Shown: positions 24,430 through 32,673 of the stretch, in pieces
How the letters are laid out: every line of letters starts with the position of its first letter
Position numbering within the stretch: position 1 is the first letter of the stretch
From: Streptosporangiaceae bacterium NEAU-GS5
GTDB lineage: Bacteria; Actinomycetota; Actinomycetes; Streptosporangiales; Streptosporangiaceae
DNA length: 32,964 bases
NCBI GenBank assembly: GCA_017592665.1
Contig: JAGFNW010000062.1
Span: forward strand, 1-32,964
Reading direction: 5' to 3'
Position numbers and translations under genes: made by a program
Notes under the pieces: model-generated
The model's input: only the letters and a program-made list of their open reading frames with translations
Databases searched by the model: none
Told to the model about the DNA's origin: nothing

Positions 24430-24848
24430 GTGCTTGTACGCCTGGCCTATTTGACCGTTACCACGCCTTCGCCGCGCTGCGGCTGCTGCCGATGAGTGAT
24501 CGGGGCAAAGACGTCGAGATCCTCGTCCTGCGCCACCAGATCACCGTCCTTCAGCGGCAGCTCGGGCTCCCCCACCAAGGTGAGATTCACCGGGGAGGAT
24601 CGAGCCTTCCTTGCCGCCCTGCTGACATCGCTGCCCCGCCAGGGCATGCGCAGGCTACGCCTTCTCGTCAGCCCGGACACCGTCCTGCGCTGGCACCGCG
24701 ACCTGATCAAGCAGCGTCACGCCCGCACCTGCCGGCCGAAGCGACCGGGGCGGGCCGCCCACCGTCCGCTCCATCCGCGTTCTTATCCTGCGCCTGGTCC
24801 GCGAGAATCCATCGTGGGGGTATCGGCGGGTGCACGGCGAACTTGCCA
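24430..24848 (+). pseudogene. Integrase-core transposase, 5' portion with several frameshifts
   Basis: Pieces of one protein appear in successive frames: V-L-V-R-L-A-Y-L-T-V-T from GTG 24430, then HAFAALRLLPMSDRGKDVEI and LVLRHQITVLQRQLG, then KVRFTGEDRAFLAALLTSL followed by LLVSPDTVLRWHRDLIKQRH, then TVRSIRVLILRLVRENPSWG and YRRVHGELAT. At least three frameshifts separate them. This is the N-terminal half of the same family as the fragment at 15002-15715; homology ends at HGELAT near 24848 where another gene is joined. Confidence 0.82.
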
Positions 24849-25235
24849 CAGATAGACCCAACCTGCGACGGCGGGCCGCATATCCAGGGCCCGGCCGCGG
24901 AAAGGCGCCGGAAGATTCAGGTGGGTCGAATAGAGTGCGGCCTGCTCGTCGGCCCATCGTCGGGTTACCGCGCCGCTGTCGAGCAGACCCAGCAATGCCC
25001 GGTGCGGCGGAGCCGGCTGCACCAGAGCAGAAAGCCGCGTAGCCAGCGCACGCTCGACCCGTCGGTCCTTTTGTTTACGGGATTGCTCATCGGGCCGTTC
25101 GCCGGGTTGTTCATCGGGCCGCATGGACGCGGCCACCGCCTGGCCGGCCAACGCCACCGAACCAGTCAACCACCGCGAACACCATTCGGCTAACTCGCCA
25201 TCATCGAGCTGCGCCTTCAGCGAACTCAACTGCAC
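24849..25235 (-). pseudogene. Hypothetical protein, 3'-truncated
   Basis: From GTG 25235 (GAGGTGGT upstream) a minus-strand frame gives about 129 residues: MQLSSLKAQLDDGELAEWCS, RWLTGSVALAGQAVAAS, a Pro/Glu/Arg-rich linker (DEQPGERPDEQ, from a short DNA repeat), then a helical part with HRALLGLLDSGAVTRRWADE and RGRALDMRPAVAGWVYLWQ. Beyond 24849 the frame runs antisense through the transposase fragment, so the C-terminus is lost or replaced. The family is not recognised; the composition suggests a real soluble protein. Confidence 0.45.
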
Positions 25236-25927
25236 ACCACCTCGGTGCGTCGGCTATCCGCAGCCCGCATTATCGCAGCCGATCGGAGTCCGCGCGCGAA
25301 TCTTGACCACGTTCGCAGTCACCGCCACAGGCAGGATCTGCAGCGACTGAGACCCGATTCACGGGCGCAACCTCGGGTCCTCAGTCGGACCGGCATACAT
25401 CGGCGGGCAAGCGTCGTGGACGGCGTACGCGGCACCGTGCCCCACTCAGCCGCGGCATCTGGATGCGGCAGCCGGGTCGGCGCGACCGTGCGGTATTCGA
25501 AGTGCGGGCGGTTCTCTGGGGGTCAAGCCGATTCGAAGGGCTTCTGATCTCAGCGTTTCCGCAGGCGAGAGGCTGATGATCTGAAGTTATCGAGTGCAAC
25601 AGGTGGTGCAAGGACCTCGCCGGTGTGTCGGTCAGGCTGTGGCGGAGGTGTTCAGCTGAGCGGAAGAATCGTTTCGTGGCCCGGGTCGACCCACCGGGTT
25701 TCGCTCATGTCCAAGGGGGACAGAAGGACGGTAAGGCAGCCTGCGTGTGGCGTGTACGAAAACGCTCGGCTGTGATGGATCCGTACGGCTCGCGGTGTTC
25801 GCAGGGGCGATAGCCGTGCGTTACTCGTGAACGAAATCAACGTACGATTCTGGCGGTCTTCGACGGGTTTCGTGACGCGCTAAGGCGAACGACCTAGCGG
25901 CCGCATCAGTGGCATCAGGAGATAACT
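25236..25927. other. 690-bp stretch without a recognised gene
   Basis: Frames on both strands are short and Arg-rich. Sequence near 25560-25640 resembles decayed coding DNA but cannot be assigned. The last bases (AGGAGA at 25917-25922) form the ribosome binding site of the NACHT gene, whose promoter must lie in this region. Confidence 0.4.
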
Positions 25928-28222
25928 GTGTGGGGCGCTCGCCTTGACCCCGCCATAAGGATCACGATAGTCGTCATGGCGAGGCGGAGCGGGACCTGGC
26001 GGTACGCGCTGGGCTGGTGGGCCGGGCTGACGGCCGTGGCCGGCGCGCTATTAGTGATCGGATGGGCGCTGCGCGGCAAGGACGGGTTGCAGACTGCCGC
26101 GAACCTGGCGCAGTTGGTCGGTGTCACGCTGGTGGTTCCCACGTTGTTGGTGCCGTTGTGGCGGTCGTGGAGACGGGCGGTGGCACGCCTGGCGGTGACT
26201 TCCGCACATGTGACCCACGCCAAGGACGTGCTGGCCGGGCTGGTGGAGCGGCAGTGGAAGGACGAGGCGAAGACGCGGTCACTGGACCATCCCGACCCGA
26301 TCCCGGTGCGCTGGCGCTCGACCCACGATCCGAGAGTGGTGGATCAACTGGCCAACCTCACGCCGGGCCCTCGGCGGTTGACCGCCTCCAGCGACGACAT
26401 CGCTGCCCTGACGGCGAAGTTCCGCCGCATGCGGCGTCGCCGCCTGGTCATCTTGGGTGATCCTGGCACCGGCAAGACCACCCTGGCCGTACAACTGGTC
26501 CGCGACCTGCTAGCCACCCGCGGGAACCATCCCGGCGATCCGGTGCCAGTTCTGATGTCGGTGGCGGGCTGGGATACCACGGAGTTTCCCCAGCTTCACC
26601 CGTGGCTTTCGGCCCGGCTAGCTCAGGACTATCCCGCCCTGCACGCAGCCGAGTTACCCCGGGCGATGGCGGAAGTGCTGGCCGGACGCGGGGAAATCCT
26701 GCCGGTCTTGGATGGCTTAGACGAACTCCCAACGCCCGCCCAGCAAGCCGTCATCACCGCGCTGAATCAGTCTCTGGCCGACACTGATCAGCTGATCGTG
26801 ACCAGCCGGACCACTGAGTTCGCCCGCGCCGTCGAGGACGCGGGCGAGGTGCTCACCTCGGCCATGGTCATCGAACCGGAGCCCGTCACCCCGAAGATGG
26901 CTGCGACGTACCTGAAGCGATGCCTACCACAGCAACCGTCCAGCGGATGGCAGCAGGTTCTGGCCACGCTGCGCGTGACGCCCACCGCTCCAGCAGCGCG
27001 GGATCGAGGCGTGCAGATTAAGACAACGGGGCAGAACAGGCAAGATCCGGACGCGGCCAATGCAGGCGCATCGTTTGCCGCCGTGGCCAGCACCGCGCTG
27101 GGGCTGTGGCTCTTGCGCGTCGTTTACATCGACGGCCGCGGTGACCCCGCGCCGCTGCTGGATCCCGCCCGCTTCCCTGCTCCCGAGCACCTGCGTGGTC
27201 ACCTGTTCGACCAGCTCATCCCGGCCCTCATCACCACGCGCCAACCCAGCTCCGACCCCGCCGACCTCTTCCTGCCCCGGCGCCACCACGACCCCGGCGA
27301 GACTCGTCAATGGCTGACCTACCTGGCCCACGTCATGACCGATCCCCCAGACGGTGGCGCACCCACTCGTGACTTCGCCTGGTGGCACCTGGCCCGACGC
27401 GCGGGTACCTTCACCGCCACCACCCGGCTTGTCCTCGGGTTCATGATCGGACTCGTGATCGGGTTGACGACCGGGCTTGCGGCCGGACTCGCGGCCTGGC
27501 TCACGTATGGACTCCCTGCCGTGCTCCCGGCCGGGCTCACGGCCGGGCTCACGGCCGGGCTCATGTATGGGTTTTTGGTCTGGCTCACATCGGCGTCCTG
27601 GCCATTGATGGAACCGGGGTTCGCCAATCGCCGTCTGCGCGGTCGAGGGTTCCCGCTCGCCCGCTGGCTTGCCCCCCAGCTCGTGATCGGGCTTGTGTTC
27701 GGGCTCGAGTTCCAACTCCTGTTCGGGTCTGAGCTCGCGCCAGGGGTTGGCCTCGTGTTCGGGTTCGCGCTGGTGCTCGGGATCTGTTTCATGGATGGGT
27801 TTATCGAGTGGGTTGAGGCTCCAGCAATACCAGAGCAGGCAACGGCACCGATGACGAGTTGGCGAGCCGACCGCACCCTGAACCTTGCGCGCGCCGCAGT
27901 CGGGTTCGTGGCCGGCCTCCCGGCCGGGCTCATGGTTGGGCTCATTTCCGATTCCGTGTTCGGGCTTGTGTTCGGGCTTGTGTTCGGGCTCACGACCGGG
28001 CTCATGTATGGGCTCGGGATCCCACGTCAACATGCGTGGCTGGCCTACCTGGTTGCCACCTATCGCCTGGCCCGAACTGGTCGTCTGCCCCGGGCGCTAA
28101 TGCCGTTCCTGGATGACGCGCACCGGTTGGGGTTGCTGCGCGCGGTCGGTCCGCTCTACCAGTTCCGGCACGCCGACCTGCACGACCACCTCGCCGCCGA
28201 ACCTGTAAACAGACCGGGTTGA
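25928..28222 (+). CDS. Membrane NACHT-type STAND NTPase
   Basis: A 764-aa protein. GTG 25928 is chosen because AGGAGA lies 5 bases upstream; ATG 25976 lacks a site. Two hydrophobic segments lie at about 28-50 and 60-80. The NTPase core has Walker A LVILGDPGTGKTT (Gly177-Thr185), Walker B-like LPVLDGLDELP (259-268) with the NACHT-type D-G-L-D-E, and sensor LIVTSRTTEF (289-298). The C-terminal part (about 495-700) is a run of Gly-Leu membrane segments (GLTTGLAAGLAAWL, GLTAGLTAGLMYG, GLVFGLVFGLTTGL), then a conserved soluble tail ending FRHADLHDHLA. Such proteins are common in actinomycetes; other bacterial NACHT proteins act in phage defence, so a membrane-acting immune role is plausible but not shown. 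An odd segment at residues 357-382 seems inserted. The gene appears intact. Confidence 0.85.
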   Translation: MWGARLDPAIRITIVVMARRSGTWRYALGWWAGLTAVAGALLVIGWALRGKDGLQTAANLAQLVGVTLVVPTLLVPLWRSWRRAVARLAVTSAHVTHAKDVLAGLVERQWKDEAKTRSLDHPDPIPVRWRSTHDPRVVDQLANLTPGPRRLTASSDDIAALTAKFRRMRRRRLVILGDPGTGKTTLAVQLVRDLLATRGNHPGDPVPVLMSVAGWDTTEFPQLHPWLSARLAQDYPALHAAELPRAMAEVLAGRGEILPVLDGLDELPTPAQQAVITALNQSLADTDQLIVTSRTTEFARAVEDAGEVLTSAMVIEPEPVTPKMAATYLKRCLPQQPSSGWQQVLATLRVTPTAPAARDRGVQIKTTGQNRQDPDAANAGASFAAVASTALGLWLLRVVYIDGRGDPAPLLDPARFPAPEHLRGHLFDQLIPALITTRQPSSDPADLFLPRRHHDPGETRQWLTYLAHVMTDPPDGGAPTRDFAWWHLARRAGTFTATTRLVLGFMIGLVIGLTTGLAAGLAAWLTYGLPAVLPAGLTAGLTAGLMYGFLVWLTSASWPLMEPGFANRRLRGRGFPLARWLAPQLVIGLVFGLEFQLLFGSELAPGVGLVFGFALVLGICFMDGFIEWVEAPAIPEQATAPMTSWRADRTLNLARAAVGFVAGLPAGLMVGLISDSVFGLVFGLVFGLTTGLMYGLGIPRQHAWLAYLVATYRLARTGRLPRALMPFLDDAHRLGLLRAVGPLYQFRHADLHDHLAAEPVNRPG
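27529..27564 (+). repeat. Three tandem 12-bp repeats in the NACHT gene
   Basis: GGCCGGGCTCAC occurs three times in a row (last copy ends in T). Each unit encodes A-G-L-T/M, producing the Gly-Leu membrane segment. Such repeats can expand or contract in frame (12 bp is four codons). Confidence 0.9.
27956..27991 (+). repeat. Three tandem 12-bp repeats in the NACHT gene, second array
   Basis: GTGTTCGGGCTT occurs three times in a row (last copy ends in C), encoding V-F-G-L repeats within the final membrane segment. It has a different sequence but the same period as the array at 27529. Confidence 0.9.
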
Positions 28223-28250
28223 TAGCGGACCCGGTTGATTATGGAGCCCC

Positions 28251-28343
28251 CTACGCTCGGCCGAGCTCGCGGTACACGGTTGCTGTCGACGTGCCCAGCG
28301 TCTCGGCGATCGCGGCCACCGTGTGCTCGCCGGCGTCGTAAAT
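28251..28343 (-). pseudogene. Serine resolvase C-terminal HTH fragment
   Basis: About 30 codons on the minus strand read IYDAGEHTVAAIAETLGTST and ATVYRELGRA-stop, the helix-turn-helix end of Tn3-type resolvase/invertase proteins. The preceding catalytic domain is missing; sequence beyond 28343 is unrelated. It is distinct from the larger resolvase remnant at 28999-29509 and implies a second, older element. Confidence 0.7.
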
Positions 28344-28446
28344 GGTCCTTTAGGGCAATCCATGAGACCTAAGACTCGCGTCAAATGGCAGGACTCCGAT
28401 CACTGTAGGGAGGGCCCACGGAGATTGTTTGTCAGGAGGTTCTAGG

Positions 28447-28938
28447 ATGCTCACGACCATCTCAGCGATTGGCGGCCTGCTCGGCCTGGTCATCTCTATC
28501 TTGCTGCTTGCCTGGCAGACAAAGGAGCTAGCTCGGCAGACGCGAATCAATAGGGTTTCGCTCGGGGACGGTGTGCGCCGGGACATAGCTGCACACTGGG
28601 GCAACTTCTATAGCGCTTTGCTTGAGTATCCGGGACTTCGCGCGTACTTCTACTCTGGGAAGTACTGTGCTGAAGAGTCTTGCGAGTGGTCAAGGGTATC
28701 TACGGTCGCAGAAATGCTAGCTGACAAACTGGAGGCGCGGTTGATCCCACCCGACCTATCGGCAGCGGACAGTGAGCCGGAATGGGTGTCGTTTTGTCTG
28801 GAGATGCTTCACAGTTCCCCCGCCTTAGTTGAGTTGCTGCATCGTCATCCGAACTGGTGGCCGCGGCTCGGTCGTCTGGCGGAGGTCCTACCGGGTGGCC
28901 TGGATCGGGCCGCCGTTTACCGTTCTCACATCGCGTAG
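28447..28938 (+). CDS. Small membrane-anchored hypothetical protein
   Basis: A 163-aa protein with start ATG 28447 and an ideal AGGAGG (28434-28439). Residues about 4-23 are one membrane segment (TISAIGGLLGLVISILLLAW), followed by a positively charged TKELARQTRINR and a soluble helical domain with LEYPGLRAYFYSGKYC and TVAEMLADKLEARL. This pattern (single TM, then a YPxLRxYFY block) is common in actinobacterial hypothetical proteins of unknown function. It lies 224 bp after the NACHT gene on the same strand; a resolvase fragment in between suggests they are not one operon. The cytoplasmic orientation of the soluble part is inferred from the positive charges. Confidence 0.75.
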   Translation: MLTTISAIGGLLGLVISILLLAWQTKELARQTRINRVSLGDGVRRDIAAHWGNFYSALLEYPGLRAYFYSGKYCAEESCEWSRVSTVAEMLADKLEARLIPPDLSAADSEPEWVSFCLEMLHSSPALVELLHRHPNWWPRLGRLAEVLPGGLDRAAVYRSHIA

Positions 28939-28998
28939 GCCAGACCCGTGAGCTGAATGACGGCTTAGCAATCCGTGAGGATGGGTGAAAGTGGTCCG

Positions 28999-29509
28999 TT
29001 ATCGGGAGCGATCTTTATTGTGCCCGGCGTCCGTAATCAGATATCCGTACACGGTGGTGCGCTTCACCCCGAGCTCGTCGGCGATCTGCTGCACGGTGTG
29101 CTTCCGCTTCCCGGTTCCGTCCACCTCGCCGTACGTCAGGCGCGCGAGGTCGGCCTGGCGCGCGCCGAGCTTTCGCTTCCGGCCGCCCACTCGGCCGCGG
29201 GCACGTGCTGCGGCTAGGCCGTCGCGGGTGTTAGCGATGATGAGCTCGCGCAGGAACTTGGCGAAGACCGCGAACATGCCGTCCATAGCGCGGCCTTCAG
29301 CGGTCGACGTGTTGATCCCTGCTCGATCACGTGCAGGCCGATTCCGCGCTCGCGTAGTTCGGCGCCCAGATTCGCCAGATGGACCATCGAACGCCCGAGC
29401 CGGTCGAGCCGGGTCACCTTGAGCGTGTCGCCCTCGCGGAGGAGCTGCATCACAAGGTCAAACTTAGGTCGACTCGATTTCGCCCCGCTGAGTGCTCGAG
29501 AGCGGCGTC
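28999..29509 (-). pseudogene. Serine recombinase (Tn3-type resolvase/invertase), truncated and frameshifted
   Basis: Upstream part (minus strand from about 29509): SGAKSSRPKFDLVMQLLREG, DTLKVTRLDRLGRSMVHLAN, LGAELRERGIGLHVIEQG. The continuation is in another frame: INTSTAEGRAMDGMFAVFAK, FLRELIIANTRDGLAAARAR, GRVGGRKRKL, and an HTH (HTVQQIADELGVKRTTVYGYL). Loss of one base in the run of G (minus strand) around 29315-29320 explains the break. The N-terminal about 55 residues with the catalytic Ser are missing, apparently cut by the IS21 element. R-L-D-R-L-G-R with the active-site arginines is retained. Non-functional. Confidence 0.85.
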
Positions 29510-29681
29510 GATGATAACGATGCGTTCCGACAAGTGGTTTTGCTCGTGAGAGTTGACCGCACTTGCTCGCCGGGTGTGACCGCGGCCGTGCTGTGGTGAA
29601 GTCGTTGTTCGTGAGTTCTGACCGCATGATGTGACTCAGGGTGAGATAATGGATGCGCTTCGTGATGAAGGAGCATCCCCC

Positions 29682-31325
29682 ATGCCCCCTTCGAAGGTCG
29701 AGCTCTACGCCGCGATTCGCCGGGATGCCCGCGCGGGGATGTCAGGCCGTGCGATCGAAAAGAAGTACCGGGTTGGCCGGAGGACGATCGTCAAAGCCCT
29801 GGCATCTGCGTGGCCTGAGCCGCGCAAGCAGCTGCCGCCCCGGGCATCGAAGCTGGACCCGTTCAAGCCGGCGATCGATGAGATCTTGAGGGCGGACCTG
29901 GACGCGCCGCGCAAGCAGCGGCATACCGTCACGCGGATCTGGCACCGGCTGGTCGACGAGCACGCGATGACCGACGTGTCCTATCCGGTGGTCCGGGCCT
30001 ACGTCGCCGAGCGCAAGCCGCAGGTCAGGGCGGAGGCCGGTCGTGGTCCGGCCGAGGTGTTCGTGCGGCAGTCGCACCGCCCCGGCGATGAGGCGGAGGT
30101 CGACTTCGGCGAGGTCGTGGTCCGGCTGGCCGGGCAGGACATCAAGTGTTTCCTGTTTTGCCTGCGGCTGTCGTTCTCCGGCAAGGCGGTCCACCGGGTC
30201 TCCCTGTCGGGCGGGCAGGAGGCGTTCTTCGAGGGGCACGAGCACGCGTTCCGCGTCCTGGGCGGGGTGCCCGCCGGGAAGATCCGCTACGACAACCTCA
30301 AGTCCGCGGTCGCGCAGGTGATCGGGTTCAGCCGTTCCCGGGTGGAGACCGACCGGTGGACCGCGTTTCGCTCGCACTGGGGCCTGGACGCCTTCTACTG
30401 CCGACCCGGCATCGACGGTGCCCACGAGAAGGGTGGGGTGGAGGGGCAGATCGGCTGGTTCCGCCGTAACCATCTTGTCCCTGTTCCGGATGTGCCGTCA
30501 GTTCAGGTTCTCAATTCGATGATCGACGAGTGGGATGCCACGGACGAGGCCCGCCGGATCGGCAGCCGGGCGCGGACCGTCGGGGAATTGCTGGCCATCG
30601 AGCGGCTGCTGTTGCAGCCGCTGCCGGAAGAGCCGTTGGAGACCGGCCGCTGGTTCACGCCCCGAGTTGACCGGTTCGCCCAGGTCACGGTCCGGACCAA
30701 CAAGTACTCGGTGCCAGCGCGGCTGATCGGACGCCGGGTCCGGGTCCTGCTGCACGCCTCGGACCTGGTCATCTATGACGGCCACGCCGAGGTCGCCCGG
30801 CATGAGCGGCTGCCCGGCAGGTCGGATGCCCGCCTGGACCTGGACCACTACCTGGAGGTGCTGGTCCGCAAGCCGGGCGCGCTGCCCGGATCGACCGCGC
30901 TGGAGCAGGCCCGCGCGGCCGGCAAGTTCACGCCCGTCCACGACGCGTGGTGGGCCGCCGCTCGCAAGGCACACGGCGACGCCGACGGCACCCGGGCACT
31001 GGTCCAGGTCCTGCTGCTGCACCGACACATGGACGGCGAGCATGTCGTCGCGGGCCTGGCCGCCGCGCTGCGAGCCGGGGCGATGACCGCCGACGCCGTC
31101 GCGCTGGAGGCTCGCAAGGCCGCCGACGAGGCCGACGGCCGGCCAGCCGCAGACGATCTCCCGTCCGCCGCGTCTGCCCTGTCCGCCCCGACCGCAGTCG
31201 CCTCCCTGACCGCCCGCCGCTTGGACAAGCTGCCGCCCGACACCCGCCCGCTGCCGTCGGTCGCCGCCTATGACCAGCTGCTGCGCCGAACCCGAACCGC
31301 GCAGGAAGGAAACCCCAGGCCATGA
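29682..31325 (+). CDS. istA: IS21-family transposase IstA
   Basis: A 547-aa DDE transposase. ATG 29682 is preferred (AAGGAG 8 bases upstream and the family-typical start MPPSKVELYAAIRRD); GTG 29631 would add 17 residues. The N-terminal HTH (SGRAIEKKYRVGRRTIVKAL) is followed by the DDE core: Asp141 in EVDFGE, Asp204 in RYDNLKSAV and Glu254 in KGGVEGQIGWFR. The C-terminal beta-barrel has NKYSVPARLIGRRVRV. It overlaps istB by ATGA. It is intact, but without full-length IstB and the right end transposition is not expected. Confidence 0.95.
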   Translation: MPPSKVELYAAIRRDARAGMSGRAIEKKYRVGRRTIVKALASAWPEPRKQLPPRASKLDPFKPAIDEILRADLDAPRKQRHTVTRIWHRLVDEHAMTDVSYPVVRAYVAERKPQVRAEAGRGPAEVFVRQSHRPGDEAEVDFGEVVVRLAGQDIKCFLFCLRLSFSGKAVHRVSLSGGQEAFFEGHEHAFRVLGGVPAGKIRYDNLKSAVAQVIGFSRSRVETDRWTAFRSHWGLDAFYCRPGIDGAHEKGGVEGQIGWFRRNHLVPVPDVPSVQVLNSMIDEWDATDEARRIGSRARTVGELLAIERLLLQPLPEEPLETGRWFTPRVDRFAQVTVRTNKYSVPARLIGRRVRVLLHASDLVIYDGHAEVARHERLPGRSDARLDLDHYLEVLVRKPGALPGSTALEQARAAGKFTPVHDAWWAAARKAHGDADGTRALVQVLLLHRHMDGEHVVAGLAAALRAGAMTADAVALEARKAADEADGRPAADDLPSAASALSAPTAVASLTARRLDKLPPDTRPLPSVAAYDQLLRRTRTAQEGNPRP

Positions 31326-31975
31326 CCCCCAAGCCCCGCCGCGGAATGACCGAGCAGGCCGCCGAGGCCGCCGTCGACCAGGCCTGCCGGATGCTGCGCC
31401 TGCCCACCATCCGCACCCAGTTCCCCGAGATGGCCGATGCCGCCGCCCGCGAGCAGATGTCCTACCGCGGCTTCCTGGCCGAAATGCTCATGGCCGAATG
31501 CGACGACCGCGCCCGCCGACGCTCCGAACGGCGCATCAAAGCCGCCGGGTTCCCCCGGGACAAATCGCTGCGTTCCTTCGACTTCGACGCCAACCCGAGC
31601 ATCGACCCCGCTGTCATCAACACCCTCGCCACCTGCGACTGGGTCAAGAAGGGACTCCCTCTCTGCCTGATCGGCGACTCTGGCACCGGCAAGTCCCACC
31701 TGCTCATCGCGCTCGGCACCGAGGCCGCGATGGCCGGATACCGGGTTCGCTACACCCTGGCGACCAAGCTCGTCAACGAACTCGTCGAGGCCGCAGACGA
31801 CAAGCAGCTGACCAAGACCATCGCCCGCTACGGCCGCGTCGACCTGCTCTGCGTCGACGAACTCGGCTACATGGAACTCGACCGCCGCGGCGCCGAACTC
31901 CTCTTCCAGGTCCTCACCGAAAGGGAAGAAAAGGCCAGCGTCGCGATCGCCTCCAACGAGTCCTTCAGCAAAGCG
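31322..31975 (+). pseudogene. istB: IS21 helper ATPase IstB, 3'-truncated
   Basis: DnaC/DnaA-like AAA+ helper that directs IstA to target DNA. The N-terminal helical domain and Walker A GDSGTGKSH (118-126), Walker B DLLCVDELGY (174-183) and the sensor region VAIASNESFS (208-216) are present. Homology then stops at residue 217: instead of the usual W-xx-x-F..PxxAxAxxDRL continuation the frame reads Arg/Ser-rich antisense of the next gene. About 35-40 C-terminal residues are lost. ATG 31322 overlaps the istA stop. The break coincides with an 8-bp palindrome at 31976. Confidence 0.9.
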
Positions 31976-31997
31976 CACATGTTCGCGCCAACATGTG
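31976..31997. repeat. Perfect palindrome at the istB breakpoint
   Basis: CACATGTT (31976-31983), six bases, AACATGTG (31990-31997). It starts exactly where istB homology ends and lies about 50 bp downstream of the minus-strand 169-aa gene. It may be a terminator of that gene, the end of another element or a recombination site. Confidence 0.6.
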
Positions 31998-32046
31998 TCA
32001 GGCTTCGCCGAAACTCCACGAGTTCGTGTGTCCGTCTGTCGTGCGC

Positions 32047-32556
32047 TCAGGCCTCCAGGGCGTTTCGCGCTGCCTGCTCGGCGAGCCGGTGGGCCTCTTC
32101 CAGCGCCTTGGCAGAGTCCAGGCGCACTCGGATCGCGTAGGGGTCGTTGGCTTTGACGTCCCGGGCATAGGCGGCCTGACAGCCCTCGGCGTAGTGCCGA
32201 GGCAGTCGAAGGTCCACACAACCCTGGGTGGGGCGCACATACACATAGGCGCCGACCTTGCGTGGGCCAGGCACGTAGAGCCTGATATAGCTGGCTTGTC
32301 CCGAGCCCGGTTCGTCGATCGCGTTCCGTTGCCGGATCTCCTCGGCGATGAACCGGGTGAGCATTTCCCTGGTGTCAGGGGTCGCCCTGGCTCCTAGCAG
32401 TTCTAAGGTCTCCGGCTTCAGCACGGAAGGGTCCGGCCGGGTGTCCTGTTCTGACCCTGCGGTCGTCACGTTGATTTCAGCGTCCCGGCTGGACAGGTAG
32501 TCCATGAGTGCGGGCAGTTCGTCTACGCCGAGTTGGATGTTGACCTTGATGACCAT
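32047..32556 (-). CDS. Hypothetical protein, 169 aa
   Basis: ATG 32556 follows GGAGGAACGAC, a strong RBS, and a good promoter lies 40-70 bp upstream. The protein begins MVIKVNIQLGVDELPALMDY. It has a helical middle (LELLGARATPDTREMLTRFI), a beta-rich core (SYIRLYVPGPRKVGAYVYV, GCVDLRLP) and a helical C-terminus (AKALEEAHRLAEQAARNAL). No signal peptide, membrane segment or known motif is present. The core with tyrosines and R/H residues could bind nucleic acid or a small ligand, but no family is recognised. It is intact and not obviously part of a transposon. Confidence 0.7.
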   Translation of the reverse strand: MVIKVNIQLGVDELPALMDYLSSRDAEINVTTAGSEQDTRPDPSVLKPETLELLGARATPDTREMLTRFIAEEIRQRNAIDEPGSGQASYIRLYVPGPRKVGAYVYVRPTQGCVDLRLPRHYAEGCQAAYARDVKANDPYAIRVRLDSAKALEEAHRLAEQAARNALEA

Positions 32557-32594
32557 GTCGTTCCTCCATTGTTCTCAGTCGTGAATACAAGCTC

Positions 32595-32624
32595 ATAGTA
32601 AGCATATAGTTGCGACAGTTACAA
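32595..32624 (-). promoter_or_regulatory. Sigma-70-like promoter of the 169-aa gene
   Basis: On the minus strand TTGTAA (32624-32619) and TACTAT (32600-32595) are separated by 18 bases and lie 38-68 bp before the ATG. The stretch is the most A/T-rich near this gene. Confidence 0.5.
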
Positions 32625-32673
32625 TAGGAGCGTGATGGAAGCGTGTCAGTATCCGCAGCAGCTGGAGGGCGCC

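Larger units (their letters stand above)
29521..31975 (+). mobile_element. IS21-family insertion sequence, right end missing
   Basis: istA is intact and istB loses its 3' end at about 31975. The left end carries two related terminal repeats typical of IS21: CGTGAGAGTTGACCGCA (29545-29561) and CGTGAGTTCTGACCGCA (29610-29626), matching at 14 of 17 positions. The left boundary near 29521 is approximate. No right terminal repeat was seen, so the element has lost its right end and should be immobile. Confidence 0.8.

Noticed and set aside
23826-25193. 455-aa plus-strand protein
   Set aside because: A chance read-through of an AAA fragment, a frameshifted transposase and antisense of a hypothetical gene.
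26924-28033. Long minus-strand frames (369 and 228 codons) opposite the NACHT gene, rich in HEPGREPEHKPEH-like repeats
   Set aside because: They are antisense images of the Gly-Leu tandem repeats; the plus-strand frame has NTPase motifs and a proper RBS.
28222-28250. GGTTGAT-type direct repeat after the NACHT stop as an attachment site
   Set aside because: The repeat is about 9 bp with a mismatch and no partner elsewhere in the window; insufficient evidence.
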